NCBI RefSeq assembly: GCF_027595165.1
Contig: NZ_CP097291.1
Location: 1,302,001 to 1,366,000, forward strand
Source: Providencia sp. PROV188
GTDB taxonomy: Bacteria > Pseudomonadota > Gammaproteobacteria > Enterobacterales > Enterobacteriaceae
Length of the DNA stretch: 64,000 nucleotides
Direction of reading: 5' to 3'
The notes beneath the pieces were generated by a model. It worked only from the letters and a program-made list of their open reading frames with translations. It was not told the origin of the DNA and made no database searches. The translations under genes were made by a program, and so were the position numbers. Positions 11,100-20,599 of the stretch are shown piece by piece (positions within the stretch are counted from its first letter, which is position 1; each line of letters opens with the position of its first letter).

Positions 11100-13007
11100 A
11101 TGGCTTTGATTAATTTATCGGGTGCATACCTCGCGTTTAGTGATGCGCCTCTGTTAGACAATACTGAAATTCATATTGAAGATAATGAACGTGTCTGTTT
11201 AGTGGGTCGCAACGGGGCAGGAAAATCGACCCTGATGCGTGTCTTGACGAAAGAGCAGCCACTGGATGATGGTTCATTAACTTATGAACAAGATTTAATT
11301 GTTGCTCGCTTACAGCAGGATCCACCGCGTAACGTGGAAGGCACTATTTTTGACTTTGTGGCCGAAGGTGTTGCTGAACAAGCACAATATTTAAAAGATT
11401 ATCACCATGTTGCTAAGCTGGTGGAGTCTGATCCAAGTGAGAAAAATTTAAATAAACTGGCGGATTTACAAGAGGTTCTGGATAACTTAAATCTCTGGTT
11501 ATTAGACTCGCGTATTAATGATGTGCTCAAAAAACTGGGTTTACCGGCGGATGCGGAGTTATCTTCATTATCTGGTGGTTGGTTGCGTAAAGCGGCATTA
11601 GGACGTGCCTTGGTCAGCAATCCTCGCGTGCTTTTCTTAGATGAGCCGACTAACCACTTAGATATTGAAACCATTTTATGGTTAGAAACCTTTTTGAAAG
11701 ATTTCCAAGGTAGCATCGTCTTTATTTCCCATGACCGTTCTTTCATTCGTAATATGGCAACCCGTATTATCGATTTAGACCGTGGTCAGCTCTCTTCTTG
11801 GCCGGGTAACTATGATGATTATCTGATCAATAAAGAAGAAGCGCTGCGTGTTGAAGAGATGCAAAATGCGGAGTTTGATCGCAAATTAGCACAGGAAGAA
11901 GCCTGGATCCGCCAAGGGATCAAAGCGCGTCGTACCCGTAATGAAGGCCGTGTTCGTGCGCTGAAAGCATTGCGAGTAGAACGCTCGGAACGTCGTGAAG
12001 TGATGGGCACTGCGCGTATGCAAGTGGGTGAAGCAGCGCGTTCCGGTAAAATTGTATTTGAGTTAGAAAACGTTAATTATCAAGTTGATAATAAAGTTTT
12101 AGTGAAGGATTTCTCTGCGCAAGTGATGCGTGGCGATAAAATTGCATTGGTGGGACCTAACGGTTGTGGTAAAACCACACTGTTACGTTTAATGCTCGGC
12201 GATTTACAAGCAGATAGTGGACGCGTTCACTGTGGGACTAAACTTGAAGTTGCGTATTTCGACCAGCACCGCGCAGCACTCGACCCAGATAAAACTGTTA
12301 TGGATAACCTTGCGGAAGGTAAGCAAGAGGTCATGGTTAATGGTAAACCTCGTCATGTATTGGGTTACCTGCAAGACTTTATGTTCCCGCCAAAACGCGC
12401 GATGACGCCTGTAAGAGCGTTATCCGGTGGTGAGCGTAACCGCTTATTATTAGCGCGTTTATTCTTAAAACCAAGTAACTTGCTGATCCTCGATGAACCA
12501 ACCAACGACCTTGATGTTGAAACATTAGAGTTACTGGAAGAGCTGGTGGATGGGTATCAAGGTACCGTTTTATTAGTTAGCCATGATAGAGAATTCGTGG
12601 ATAACAGCGTAACAGAGTGCTGGATTTTCGAAGGTAACGGCGAAATTAACCGCTTTGTGGGGGGCTATAATGATGCTCAACAGCAAAGAGCACAAACCGT
12701 ACGTCTGAAATCGGAGCAAACCAGTAAAGTAGCTGCGCCAGAAAAAGAAGCTAAGCCAAAAGAAGCTCCTAAACGTGCAAATAAGCTTAGCTATAATTTA
12801 TTGCGTGAATTAGAGCAATTACCGGCGAAATTAGAGCAACTTGAAGGGGAAATTGAAACTCTTCAAGCACAAATTGGCGATGCAGATTTCTTTAATCAGC
12901 CACATGATGTGACTGAGCAAGCGTTAACTGAACTTGCCGCTAAAGAACAAGAGTTAGAACAGGCGTTTGATCGTTGGCAGGAGCTAGAGCTGTTGAAAAA
13001 CGGTTGA
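11100..13007 (+). CDS. uup: ABC-F family ATPase Uup
   Basis: Uup is a cytosolic ABC-F protein without membrane segments. It affects precise excision of transposons and acts on ribosomes or branched DNA. The product has 635 residues, as in E. coli. Two nucleotide-binding domains are present: Walker A GRNGAGKST at 36-44 and GPNGCGKTT at 352-360, with signatures LSGGWLRKAALGRAL and LSGGERNRLLLARLF and Walker B LFLDEPTNHLD and LILDEPTNDLD. A C-terminal coiled coil of about 80 residues (LEQLPAKLEQLEGEIETL) is characteristic of Uup and binds DNA. Confidence 0.96.
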   Translation: MALINLSGAYLAFSDAPLLDNTEIHIEDNERVCLVGRNGAGKSTLMRVLTKEQPLDDGSLTYEQDLIVARLQQDPPRNVEGTIFDFVAEGVAEQAQYLKDYHHVAKLVESDPSEKNLNKLADLQEVLDNLNLWLLDSRINDVLKKLGLPADAELSSLSGGWLRKAALGRALVSNPRVLFLDEPTNHLDIETILWLETFLKDFQGSIVFISHDRSFIRNMATRIIDLDRGQLSSWPGNYDDYLINKEEALRVEEMQNAEFDRKLAQEEAWIRQGIKARRTRNEGRVRALKALRVERSERREVMGTARMQVGEAARSGKIVFELENVNYQVDNKVLVKDFSAQVMRGDKIALVGPNGCGKTTLLRLMLGDLQADSGRVHCGTKLEVAYFDQHRAALDPDKTVMDNLAEGKQEVMVNGKPRHVLGYLQDFMFPPKRAMTPVRALSGGERNRLLLARLFLKPSNLLILDEPTNDLDVETLELLEELVDGYQGTVLLVSHDREFVDNSVTECWIFEGNGEINRFVGGYNDAQQQRAQTVRLKSEQTSKVAAPEKEAKPKEAPKRANKLSYNLLRELEQLPAKLEQLEGEIETLQAQIGDADFFNQPHDVTEQALTELAAKEQELEQAFDRWQELELLKNG

Positions 13008-13041
13008 TATGACGGCTTGAATCAAAAGGAGAGAAAACACC

Positions 13042-14316
13042 TTGTGTTCTCATGAGTCCCATGAACATGTGCTCTGTCCACAGTGCGACATGATGGTTGC
13101 TGTTCCTGAATTGGAACAAGGAAATAAAGCCACATGTCCGCGTTGTGAAACAACACTCATATCCAAGTGGCGTTATCCATACAGGCAACCCGCAGCATAT
13201 GCATTTAGTGCATTAATTATGTTGGTAATTGCCTGTCTTTTCCCATTTGTAAAAATGAGTGCAGCAGGCATTGAGAATGAAATCTCCATGTTTCAAATCA
13301 TCGAGATTATTATGGGGACGCGTTACAGCGGCTTAGCGCTGTTTTTTCTCCTATTTTCTTTGATTATTCCTGCATTTTGCATGGTGACTATCATCTTGTT
13401 AGGGCTGCAGGTTCACCTTCCCAAATCAATCAAAGTGCTTATAACCCGAATTCTCTTTCAGATGAAATCATGGTGTATGGCGGAGATTTTTTTGGCGGGG
13501 GTATTAGTTAGTTTTGTTAAGTTAATTGCTTATGGTGATATTGGCATTGGGATGAGTTTTCTCCCTTATTGCGCATTTTGTATGATGCAAGTGCGAGCGT
13601 TCCAGTGCCTAGATCGACATTGGTTATGGAACCGAATTGAAGAGGCGCCCAAACTCAATAAGCCGCTGATTGTTGGGAAAACAGGAATTAGCCAAGATGT
13701 GCGTTTATGTTTAGTTTGTACGGCAATTTTGCCAGCAGACCAACATGAATGTCCGCGTTGCCATGCTCATGGTAGCGTACGTAAAAAGCAAAGTTTGCAG
13801 TGGACTTTGGCATTATTGTTAACTTCTATTTTGCTTTATATTCCCGCAAACGTTCTGCCGGTGATGACAACAAACGCCTTAGGTAGTGGGTTGCCTTCTA
13901 CTATCATGGATGGTGTGATCCTTCTTTGGGAAGATGGTTCATTCCCCGTCGCCATGATTATTTTTATTGCCAGTATTATGGTGCCTTCCTTGAAAATGAT
14001 TGGTATAGCGTGGCTATGCCTCGACTCTAAAGGGTTTGGTAACCGTGATCCTCATCGAATGCATTTTATTTATGAGCTGGTGGAGTATGTTGGTCGCTGG
14101 TCAATGATCGATGTGTTTGTGATTACCATTTTGACTGCATTGGTTCAAATGGGGCAGCTAATGAACATCGTACCGGCACTGGGAGTTATTTTCTTCGGTG
14201 TAGTGGTGATTTTAACGATGTTTGCTGCAATGACATTTGATCCTCGCTTAACATGGGATCGTTGTGAAAAGAGAGATGCAGTTAAGACTGTTGAACAAGA
14301 AGGAGCCGCAGGGTGA
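13042..14316 (+). CDS. pqiA: Intermembrane transport protein PqiA (TTG start)
   Basis: PqiA is the inner-membrane partner of the PqiABC lipid-transport system. The 424-residue product has two copies of a unit made of a zinc-ribbon-like cysteine motif (CPQCDMMV with CPRCETTL, and later CLVCTAIL with CPRCHAHG), each followed by about four hydrophobic segments. The start is chosen at TTG 13042, giving MCSHESHEHVLCPQCD, which parallels E. coli MCEHHHAAKHILCSQCD. AAGGAG lies 11 bases upstream and no nearby in-frame ATG precedes the first cysteine pair. The 3' end overlaps pqiB by 4 bases. Confidence 0.92.
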   Translation: MCSHESHEHVLCPQCDMMVAVPELEQGNKATCPRCETTLISKWRYPYRQPAAYAFSALIMLVIACLFPFVKMSAAGIENEISMFQIIEIIMGTRYSGLALFFLLFSLIIPAFCMVTIILLGLQVHLPKSIKVLITRILFQMKSWCMAEIFLAGVLVSFVKLIAYGDIGIGMSFLPYCAFCMMQVRAFQCLDRHWLWNRIEEAPKLNKPLIVGKTGISQDVRLCLVCTAILPADQHECPRCHAHGSVRKKQSLQWTLALLLTSILLYIPANVLPVMTTNALGSGLPSTIMDGVILLWEDGSFPVAMIIFIASIMVPSLKMIGIAWLCLDSKGFGNRDPHRMHFIYELVEYVGRWSMIDVFVITILTALVQMGQLMNIVPALGVIFFGVVVILTMFAAMTFDPRLTWDRCEKRDAVKTVEQEGAAG

Positions 14317-15962
14317 CAGATCAAGAAACACCACAGGCCAATGCTAAAGTGAGTAAGTTAAAGAGCTGGTCACCGGTTTGGGTGATCCCGATTGTGACTC
14401 TACTCATCGGTGCTTGGATCATGTTTTACCATTTCAGCCATCAAGGCCCAGAAGTGACGTTAATCACTTACAGTGCGGAAGGGGTTGAAGCAGGTAAAAC
14501 CAAAATTAAAAGCCGTAGCGTGGATATTGGGGTGGTTGAAAGCGTCACCCTCGATGCTAATTTTAGCCGCGTGATTATTAAAGCCCGCTTGAATCCTGAA
14601 ATGGAAGGTTTGCTGCGCTCTGATTCTGCCTTTTGGATAGTGAAACCTACGATAGGTCGTGATGGGGTAACAGGGCTAGGTACTCTGTTATCAGGGGCAT
14701 ATATTGAACTGCAGCCGGGATTAGCGGCAAAAGAACATTTTGAGTTTACGTTATTAGATACGCCACCTTTGGCGTCCCCTGATGCTAAAGGTAAACGGAT
14801 TATTTTAACCAGCGACAAAGCAGGGCAATTAAATGCTGGCGACCCTGTATTATTCCGTGGTTATCGTGTTGGATCCGTTGAAACCAGTAATTTTGATATG
14901 GATAAACGCGATATGCGTTATCAGCTGTTTATCAATGCACCGTATGACAAGTTAATTAGCAGCAACGTGCGTTTCTGGAAAGATAGCGGTATTGCCTTTG
15001 ATATGTCTTCCCAAGGGGTACATGTTTCTATGGGGTCGGTGGCGACATTATTAACTGGTGGCGTGAGTTTTGATGTGCCTGAAGGGTGGGTACCAGGAGA
15101 AACAGTTAAAGAGAATGCACAGTTCGAACTGTTTGATACTCAATCAAGTATTCAAGATTCGTTATACACCACATACCAAGATTTTGTGCTGTTCTTCTCT
15201 GATTCTGTACGCGGTCTACAGCCGGGGGCACCAGTAGAATTCCGCGGTATTCGCTTAGGTACAGTGGCACAAGTGCCATTCTATACGGCGGGTCTGGATC
15301 AATCACTGGATAATAACTTCCGCATTCCTGTTCTTATTCATATCGAACCAGAGCGTTTTTCTAAGGATGTTGGTAAAGATTTTAACCTGAAAAATGAACT
15401 GAATCTGGCGATGAAAAATGGCTTAAGAGCCTCGTTAAAGTCCGGTAATTTATTAACGGGTGCACTGTATATCGACCTCGACTTTATTCCAGATGTGCCA
15501 GAGTACAAAGGTCCTTATGTTATTGCTGGCTATAAAATTATTCCAACACACAGTGGTGGTTTAGCGCAGATCCAACAGAAAGTGATTGCCGTACTGGATA
15601 AAATCAACAATATGCCAATTGAGCCTATGTTGAAACAAACAACGCAAACATTAGCTGAAGGTCAAAAACTGGTTCAAGAAGCAAATGTGATGTTTACACA
15701 GTTGAATAAATTGATGTCTAGCAAAGAGTTCCAGAGTTTACCTGCTGACATGCAAAAATCACTGAAAGAGATAAACAAAACGATGCAAGGCTTCCAACCA
15801 GGCTCACCAGCTTATAATAAGATGGTTGATGATATGCAGCGTTTAGATCAAGTACTGCGTGAAGTACAACCACTACTGCGCACGCTGAATAATAAGAGCA
15901 ATGCGCTCGTGTTTGAAGCAGAACCAAGCAAGGACGTTGTGCCTAAAGGAGTGAAAAAATAA
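14313..15962 (+). CDS. pqiB: MCE-domain intermembrane transport protein PqiB (GTG start)
   Basis: PqiB forms a hexameric syringe-like tunnel across the periplasm for lipid transport. The 549-residue product has one N-terminal membrane anchor (about residues 20-42, VWVIPIVTLLIGAWIMFYHF), three MCE domains (starting near residues 45, 160 and 285; the first with GVEAGKTKIKSRSVDIG, the third with LQPGAPVEFRGIRLGTV) and a long C-terminal helical region that forms the needle. It starts with GTG inside the pqiA stop region (GTGA overlap) and ends in TAATG, overlapping pqiC by one base. Both overlaps suggest translational coupling. Confidence 0.94.
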   Translation: MTDQETPQANAKVSKLKSWSPVWVIPIVTLLIGAWIMFYHFSHQGPEVTLITYSAEGVEAGKTKIKSRSVDIGVVESVTLDANFSRVIIKARLNPEMEGLLRSDSAFWIVKPTIGRDGVTGLGTLLSGAYIELQPGLAAKEHFEFTLLDTPPLASPDAKGKRIILTSDKAGQLNAGDPVLFRGYRVGSVETSNFDMDKRDMRYQLFINAPYDKLISSNVRFWKDSGIAFDMSSQGVHVSMGSVATLLTGGVSFDVPEGWVPGETVKENAQFELFDTQSSIQDSLYTTYQDFVLFFSDSVRGLQPGAPVEFRGIRLGTVAQVPFYTAGLDQSLDNNFRIPVLIHIEPERFSKDVGKDFNLKNELNLAMKNGLRASLKSGNLLTGALYIDLDFIPDVPEYKGPYVIAGYKIIPTHSGGLAQIQQKVIAVLDKINNMPIEPMLKQTTQTLAEGQKLVQEANVMFTQLNKLMSSKEFQSLPADMQKSLKEINKTMQGFQPGSPAYNKMVDDMQRLDQVLREVQPLLRTLNNKSNALVFEAEPSKDVVPKGVKK

Positions 15963-16516
15963 TGAGATATCTATTAGCGATAGGCGTTTTTCTCCTGGCG
16001 GCTTGTAGTAGCACCCCAGAAAAAATGTATTATCAATTACCGATGAAGGCCCCTGAAGTTCAATCTGTGGCCGTGATGGATAAAGGACAAATCTGGTTAC
16101 AGCGTATTACGCTGGCGGATGTGCTGACATCAAATGGGATAACTTACCAAACGTCCGATGTTGCTTATTCAAATGCGAGTGCGCATTTATGGGCAAGTCC
16201 GTTAGAGCAACAATTAGGGCAATCAATGGTGCGTGAGCTATCTTCTGCTCTACCGGATAGATTTATCTCATTACAACCTTTGCAGAACTCACCTGAGACG
16301 TTAGATATCACTCTAACGGCATTTAATGGTCGTTATGATGGGAAAGTGTTAGTGCAGGGATTTTGGACATTGATGCGTGGCGACAAAGTTGTACGCCGCA
16401 ACTTTGATATCCAATTAGAACAGCAAGAAGATGGTTATCCTGAATTAGTCAGAACATTAGCGAATGGTTGGCAAAAAGTGGCGGCAGATATTGCTCAAGA
16501 GATAAGCAAGCCATAA
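15962..16516 (+). CDS. pqiC: Outer-membrane-associated lipoprotein PqiC
   Basis: PqiC is the lipoprotein component of the Pqi system, thought to dock the PqiB needle at the outer membrane. The 184-residue product has a lipoprotein signal MRYLLAIGVFLLAACSS with lipobox LAAC, so the mature protein starts at the cysteine near residue 15. The remainder is the ABC-type auxiliary (DUF330) fold, with IWLQRITLADVL and LWASPLEQQLGQ typical of the family. It is the last gene of the pqiABC operon and a terminator follows. Confidence 0.93.
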   Translation: MRYLLAIGVFLLAACSSTPEKMYYQLPMKAPEVQSVAVMDKGQIWLQRITLADVLTSNGITYQTSDVAYSNASAHLWASPLEQQLGQSMVRELSSALPDRFISLQPLQNSPETLDITLTAFNGRYDGKVLVQGFWTLMRGDKVVRRNFDIQLEQQEDGYPELVRTLANGWQKVAADIAQEISKP

Positions 16517-16542
16517 TTTGATAATGATTTTGTTGTGAAATG

Positions 16543-16575
16543 AATGCGCTACGGTAAAACGTAGTGCATTTTTTT
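16543..16575 (+). terminator. Intrinsic terminator after pqiABC
   Basis: An 11-bp stem, AATGCGCTACG with CGTAGTGCATT (one G-T wobble), loop GTAAAA, is followed by TTTTTT. It starts 27 bases after the pqiC stop. Confidence 0.88.
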
Positions 16576-16826
16576 ATTATTTTTCATTTTGAAAGTGGAT
16601 ATTATGAATCTTAATTAACTGATAAATAATGAATTTATTTTTAATCATTTGAATATCAGTAGGTTGTGATTATCTCGAAATGTAGGTCACATTTATCATA
16701 ATTATGACAATAATATGAAATTCTTTACTTGCATTTCTTATGGACGGGCGCTATTTGTATAGTGTATCTATTAACAAAAAATAGATGCTGTTTTCTTTTC
16801 CATTTAAATGATGAGGGAAGTAAGGC

Positions 16827-16997
16827 ATGAAAAGACAGAAGCGAGACCGTTTAGAAAGAGCGTTATCAAGAGGTTATCAAGCAGGTTTAACCGGACGTTC
16901 CAAAGAATTATGTCCTTATCAGGCAGTAGATGCCCGTTCGCATTGGCTAGGTGGTTGGCGAAAAGCGATGGAGGATAGAGCGGCAGTAGCCGTTTAA
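16827..16997 (+). CDS. rmf: Ribosome modulation factor RMF
   Basis: RMF dimerises 70S ribosomes into inactive 100S particles in stationary phase. The 56-residue basic product begins MKRQKRDRLERALSRGYQAG and continues with GRSKELCPYQ and WLGGWRKAMEDR, closely matching the 55-residue E. coli protein. GGGAAGTAAGG lies just upstream of the ATG. The position between pqiC and fabA is the E. coli order. A TATAGT -10-like hexamer at 16758-16763 lies 64 bases before the start, but its -35 partner is poor. Confidence 0.96.
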   Translation: MKRQKRDRLERALSRGYQAGLTGRSKELCPYQAVDARSHWLGGWRKAMEDRAAVAV

Positions 16998-17078
16998 TTG
17001 GTCATTTAACGAGGATCATTAAATTATTTTGCGGAAATTAATTAGACGCACAATTTAATACCATCCCCTTGAAATTAT

Positions 17079-17107
17079 AAACCTCCGCATTTGCGGAGGT
17101 TTGCATT
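17079..17107. terminator. Bidirectional terminator between rmf and fabA
   Basis: An 11-bp stem (AAACCTCCGCA with TGCGGAGGTTT) with a two-base loop lies between the convergent stops of rmf and fabA. T-rich and A-rich flanks are short. Confidence 0.8.
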
Positions 17108-17122
17108 TAAGGCAAGCTACGA

Positions 17123-17641
17123 TTAGAACGCGCTTGTATCCTTAAATAAGCCGACTTTCAGGTCTGTTGCAGCATAAATCAGTTTGCCGTCTACCAGAAC
17201 TTCACCATCTGCTAATCCCATAATTAACTTACGGTTAATCACACGTTTAAAGTTAATACGGTAAGTGACTTTTTTTGCGGTCGGTAATACTTGTCCAGTG
17301 AATTTCACTTCACCGACACCTAACGCACGACCTTTACCTTCGCCGCCTAACCAGCCGAGGTAAAAACCAACCAGTTGCCACATAGCATCAAGACCTAAGC
17401 AACCAGGCATAACAGGGTCATTCGTGAAGTGGCAACCAAAGAACCATAAATCTGGATTGATATCCAGTTCAGCTTCAACGTAGCCTTTATCAAATGTACC
17501 ACCATCTTCGGTCATTTTGATGATGCGATCCATCATCAACATATTACCTGATGGCAATGGAGGACCATTTTCCCCAAATAATTCGCCTCTTCCAGAAGCC
17601 TCTAAATCTTCTTTTGTATAGGATTCGCGTTTATCAACCAT
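17123..17641 (-). CDS. fabA: 3-hydroxydecanoyl-ACP dehydratase/isomerase FabA
   Basis: FabA dehydrates beta-hydroxyacyl-ACP and isomerises trans-2- to cis-3-decenoyl-ACP, the entry point for unsaturated fatty acids. The 172-residue product has the E. coli length and near-identical sequence. The hotdog active site is visible as H71 in FGCHF and D85 in CLGLDAMW (numbered with Met 1). The intergenic region to ycbZ is short (about 96 bases). I could not identify the FadR/FabR operators with confidence. Confidence 0.97.
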   Translation of the reverse strand: MVDKRESYTKEDLEASGRGELFGENGPPLPSGNMLMMDRIIKMTEDGGTFDKGYVEAELDINPDLWFFGCHFTNDPVMPGCLGLDAMWQLVGFYLGWLGGEGKGRALGVGEVKFTGQVLPTAKKVTYRINFKRVINRKLIMGLADGEVLVDGKLIYAATDLKVGLFKDTSAF

Positions 17642-17737
17642 GATCTTCAGATAGCCTTTATTATGTGTAGGTCAACAGAATAGCTTACACTTGTACGCTG
17701 AACAACTCCGATCAGCTAATATTTACTCAATCTTTAC

Positions 17738-19474
17738 TTAGCCCATCCACTTTAAAAACCAAGGTAATCTAGACTTATCCGGTGAATTTGCTTGGTTTAT
17801 GCGTTCTTGAATTAAAGCTAACAAGTGTACGTTATCACCTTCTACTTGTTGTTCAAAGTAAGGTTGTTTCGTTAAGAGAGAAATTGCTTGAGCAACATGT
17901 TCGACAGGCCAAATATGGAATTTCTCTTCTTTGACTGCCTCGATAACTTCTTGTTTCAAACATAGATGGCGTACATTAGACATTGGGATGATGACACCTT
18001 GATTACCTGTTAGCTCACGCTTATCGCAGATATCAAAAAATCCTTCAATCTTTTCGTTAACACCGCCAATCGGTTGAACATAGCCAAATTGGTCAACCGC
18101 ACCAGTGACGGCAATTTGTTGGTCGATAGGCTGCAATGATAATGCGCTAATTAAGGCACACAGTTCAGCTAATGATGCGCTATCACCGTCAACTTCACCA
18201 TAAGACTGTTCAAATACAATAGAGGCAGAGAAAGGCTGAGGTTGCTCTAATTTTAATTCGTAGTTTAGGTAGGCCTGCATAATCATCATGCCTTTTGCAT
18301 GAATATTGCCACCTAATTCTGCTTTGCGCTCGACGTCGGTAAATTCACCATCGCCTAGATGAGCCACGCAAGTGATCCGTGATGGTTCACCAATTGCATC
18401 AGGGTATCCCGGATACTGTAAGACAGATAGCCCGTTAATTTGACCAACAACTTCCCCTTCAGTTTTAATCAAAACTTGCTCTTGTAGGATGTCGTCTTGA
18501 TTGCGCTCAACAAGGAAAGAATGACGCCATAAACGATTTTCTTCGGCTTGAGAGAATGATTCAGCCGTTAAATAGCCTTCATGAACGTATTGAGCTGCAT
18601 TGGTTAAATTGCGAGTTAGCCAATTAATATCAAGTGGCAAATTGTATTTGTCTTCACAACAACGCGTCGCTTGCAAAATAAATTCAGACCAGCCGTCAGC
18701 AGCAATTTCTGGTAGCTGATTACTGTTGACAATGAATTTAATGAAATTCATCCATAAGCTTAATTGTTCTTCGTCTTCGAAAAACATGAGAGGTTCATAT
18801 TCTGTATATATTGAACAATCAAACAGCTCAGGAGCTGCAAACTCAAACTCTTCTAATATGAGTCTATCACCGACAACAATTACTTTAAGTTCAAGCGGCT
18901 GAGGCTCAATTTCAATCGGTAAGGTTTGATTTTCACTATGTGGCAGCCACTCTAATTGGCGGCGAGTCACCATATTTTTTAGCCGAGTCCACAGTAATGG
19001 CTGAGTGACCAACGCGGTTGCAGAAATAACGAGGACTCCACCGTTAATTTGGTGTAGCAAACCTGGGACTAGATTTTGATTTGGCGTGATATAGCCGAAC
19101 AGTTGTTCTGGTTCAATCCAGTGGCGGTAAGCGATTTTTTCATGTGAGGAAAAACGACCAGTAACATCGTTTTGCCACTGATATCGTTGCTTATCTTCAG
19201 ATAATTGATAGTCACCATTAATAAATTGGGTTTTAGTCAATAGTGGGGTGATAGCGTCAGTAAATAGTTTGAGATATTCTTCACTTTCGTCAGACTTGAT
19301 GAACATAAAGCGCGTTTGAGCATATTCACGAATGAAATGCTGCATCCCATCGAATAATCTTGGTTGAATATCAGCCAATGTTGCCGGAGTCAACGTCGCT
19401 GAAGAGACAAATTTTGTCTGAAAAGACGATAAGTTAGGAGTTAGGCCTTGCCATGTTAATTCTTGACTGATCAC
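17738..19474 (-). CDS. ycbZ: Lon-family protease homologue YcbZ
   Basis: This protein resembles the LonB/LonH-type proteases of Enterobacterales. The 578-residue product has a C-terminal Lon peptidase domain with catalytic serine S432 in GDSASLAELCALISAL and lysine K475 in GGVNEKIEGF. The spacing of 43 residues is the same as in Lon. The N-terminal half resembles the AAA-like region of E. coli YcbZ, but I see no intact Walker A motif, so ATP hydrolysis is doubtful. Physiological substrates are not known to me. It lies downstream of the small toxin-like gene on the same strand. Confidence 0.88.
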   Translation of the reverse strand: MISQELTWQGLTPNLSSFQTKFVSSATLTPATLADIQPRLFDGMQHFIREYAQTRFMFIKSDESEEYLKLFTDAITPLLTKTQFINGDYQLSEDKQRYQWQNDVTGRFSSHEKIAYRHWIEPEQLFGYITPNQNLVPGLLHQINGGVLVISATALVTQPLLWTRLKNMVTRRQLEWLPHSENQTLPIEIEPQPLELKVIVVGDRLILEEFEFAAPELFDCSIYTEYEPLMFFEDEEQLSLWMNFIKFIVNSNQLPEIAADGWSEFILQATRCCEDKYNLPLDINWLTRNLTNAAQYVHEGYLTAESFSQAEENRLWRHSFLVERNQDDILQEQVLIKTEGEVVGQINGLSVLQYPGYPDAIGEPSRITCVAHLGDGEFTDVERKAELGGNIHAKGMMIMQAYLNYELKLEQPQPFSASIVFEQSYGEVDGDSASLAELCALISALSLQPIDQQIAVTGAVDQFGYVQPIGGVNEKIEGFFDICDKRELTGNQGVIIPMSNVRHLCLKQEVIEAVKEEKFHIWPVEHVAQAISLLTKQPYFEQQVEGDNVHLLALIQERINQANSPDKSRLPWFLKWMG

Positions 19475-19671
19475 TATAATTATCTGCTATTAGTATGGTT
19501 ATCAATAAATGCCTGCCAATCAGCAGGGCGCATATGCCTGAGTTTATTTATGTACCGTCTGTTTTATATACAATTTCAGGCTAATTTATTACCTTAAAAT
19601 ATTTTCGGCTTAAGATTGTTATATTAGCCTTTGAACGCTAATCTTGCAGCAATATTTGTCGAAATATCGAG

Positions 19672-19848
19672 TTAGAATAAAGAAAACATGAGTGCGACGG
19701 GTAAACTCAGTGGCCATGTAAAGCCAATAAGAAGTGCGCTCAATAATCTCATGCAAAAACTAGGATCTTTGGTTACTAGCAGGGCGAATAACGCTGAACA
19801 TACTCCTCCAATCCCATAGATAAGAAGTATGTGTTCAAAAGTGGACAT
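19672..19848 (-). CDS. GhoT/OrtT-family small membrane toxin (58 aa), no adjacent antitoxin
   Basis: The 58-residue product begins MSTFEHILLIYGIGGVC and ends with RLLSALLIGFTWPLSLPVAL followed by MFSLF. The second block matches the C-terminal signature of E. coli GhoT and OrtT (RLLSAFLVGxTWPMSxPVALLFSLF). GhoT is an inner-membrane toxin that collapses the proton motive force, and OrtT is an orphan relative linked to the stringent response. Two hydrophobic segments (about residues 7-25 and 34-55) fit that topology. It lies on the minus strand upstream of ycbZ (197 bases before its start) and divergent from matP. No GhoS-like antitoxin flanks it. Shine-Dalgarno complementarity is poor. TACAAT lies about 40-45 bases upstream on its strand. 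The family call is firm; toxicity is inferred. Confidence 0.85.
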   Translation of the reverse strand: MSTFEHILLIYGIGGVCSALFALLVTKDPSFCMRLLSALLIGFTWPLSLPVALMFSLF

Positions 19849-20020
19849 GCGATTTTAGTGGTTTGTTAACGTGTGGATGCGAATTGTACACTATTTTTTT
19901 ATTTACTGTTATTTTCTTTGTGTTAATCAATGGATAGTCGATTAAATGAAATCCACTTTGAGCATTTTTCTTATATTATTGCTAATATAATGATAGGTAC
20001 GATTTTCTTCGGGAAAAAAT

Positions 20021-20482
20021 ATGAAATATCAGCAGCTTGAAAATCTTGAATGTGGCTGGAAATGGGAATATCTAGTCAATAAAGCGAGAAGTGGGGAGCC
20101 TATTACCCGATATATAGAAAGAAGTGCGGAGCAAGAGGCAATTGAGCTGTTGTTAAAGCTGGAAAATACGCCTGTGGATGTATTGAAATGGATTGCAGAT
20201 CATATGTCCCCTCAATTAGATAACCGAATGAAACAGAGTATTCGTGCGCGTCGTAAACGTCACTTTAATGCTGAGCATCCACATACTCGAAAAAAGTCGA
20301 TTGATTTAAATTATTCGGTTTGGCAACGACTATCTAATTTGGCAGTAAAACGGAATAAAACCTTATCAGAGACGATTATTCAGTTAATTGAAGATGCGGA
20401 ACATAAAGATAAGTATGAGAGCCAAATGAGCTTATTGAAGCATGATCTTCAAGCGATCTTAGGTAAGTCGGAGAAAGAGTAA
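20021..20482 (+). CDS. matP: Macrodomain Ter protein MatP
   Basis: MatP binds 13-bp matS sites and organises the chromosome terminus macrodomain. The 153-residue product (E. coli 150) has the N-terminal four-helix region [18 protein letters not shown], a ribbon-helix-helix region with the basic segment [20 protein letters not shown] and [15 protein letters not shown], and a C-terminal coiled coil used for tetramerisation. The ATG at 20021 matches the E. coli start. matP presence implies matS sites elsewhere in the genome. I found no perfect one in this window. Confidence 0.96.
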   Translation: MKYQQLENLECGWKWEYLVNKARSGEPITRYIERSAEQEAIELLLKLENTPVDVLKWIADHMSPQLDNRMKQSIRARRKRHFNAEHPHTRKKSIDLNYSVWQRLSNLAVKRNKTLSETIIQLIEDAEHKDKYESQMSLLKHDLQAILGKSEKE

Positions 20483-20539
20483 CGATCTATAGTTGAACAA
20501 ATGGATTATTGTGATGATCTTTCTTTCTAAGGATGAAGA

Positions 20540-20566
20540 AAAGCCCCAATAAATTGGGGCTTTTTA
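20540..20566. terminator. Bidirectional terminator between matP and ompA
   Basis: A perfect 10-bp stem (AAGCCCCAAT with ATTGGGGCTT), loop AA, has TTTTT on the plus side and AAGAAAA upstream for the minus side. The two genes are convergent. Confidence 0.9.
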
Positions 20567-20599
20567 TATTCAGTTCGAAATTCAAACTAGGGCTATAAA

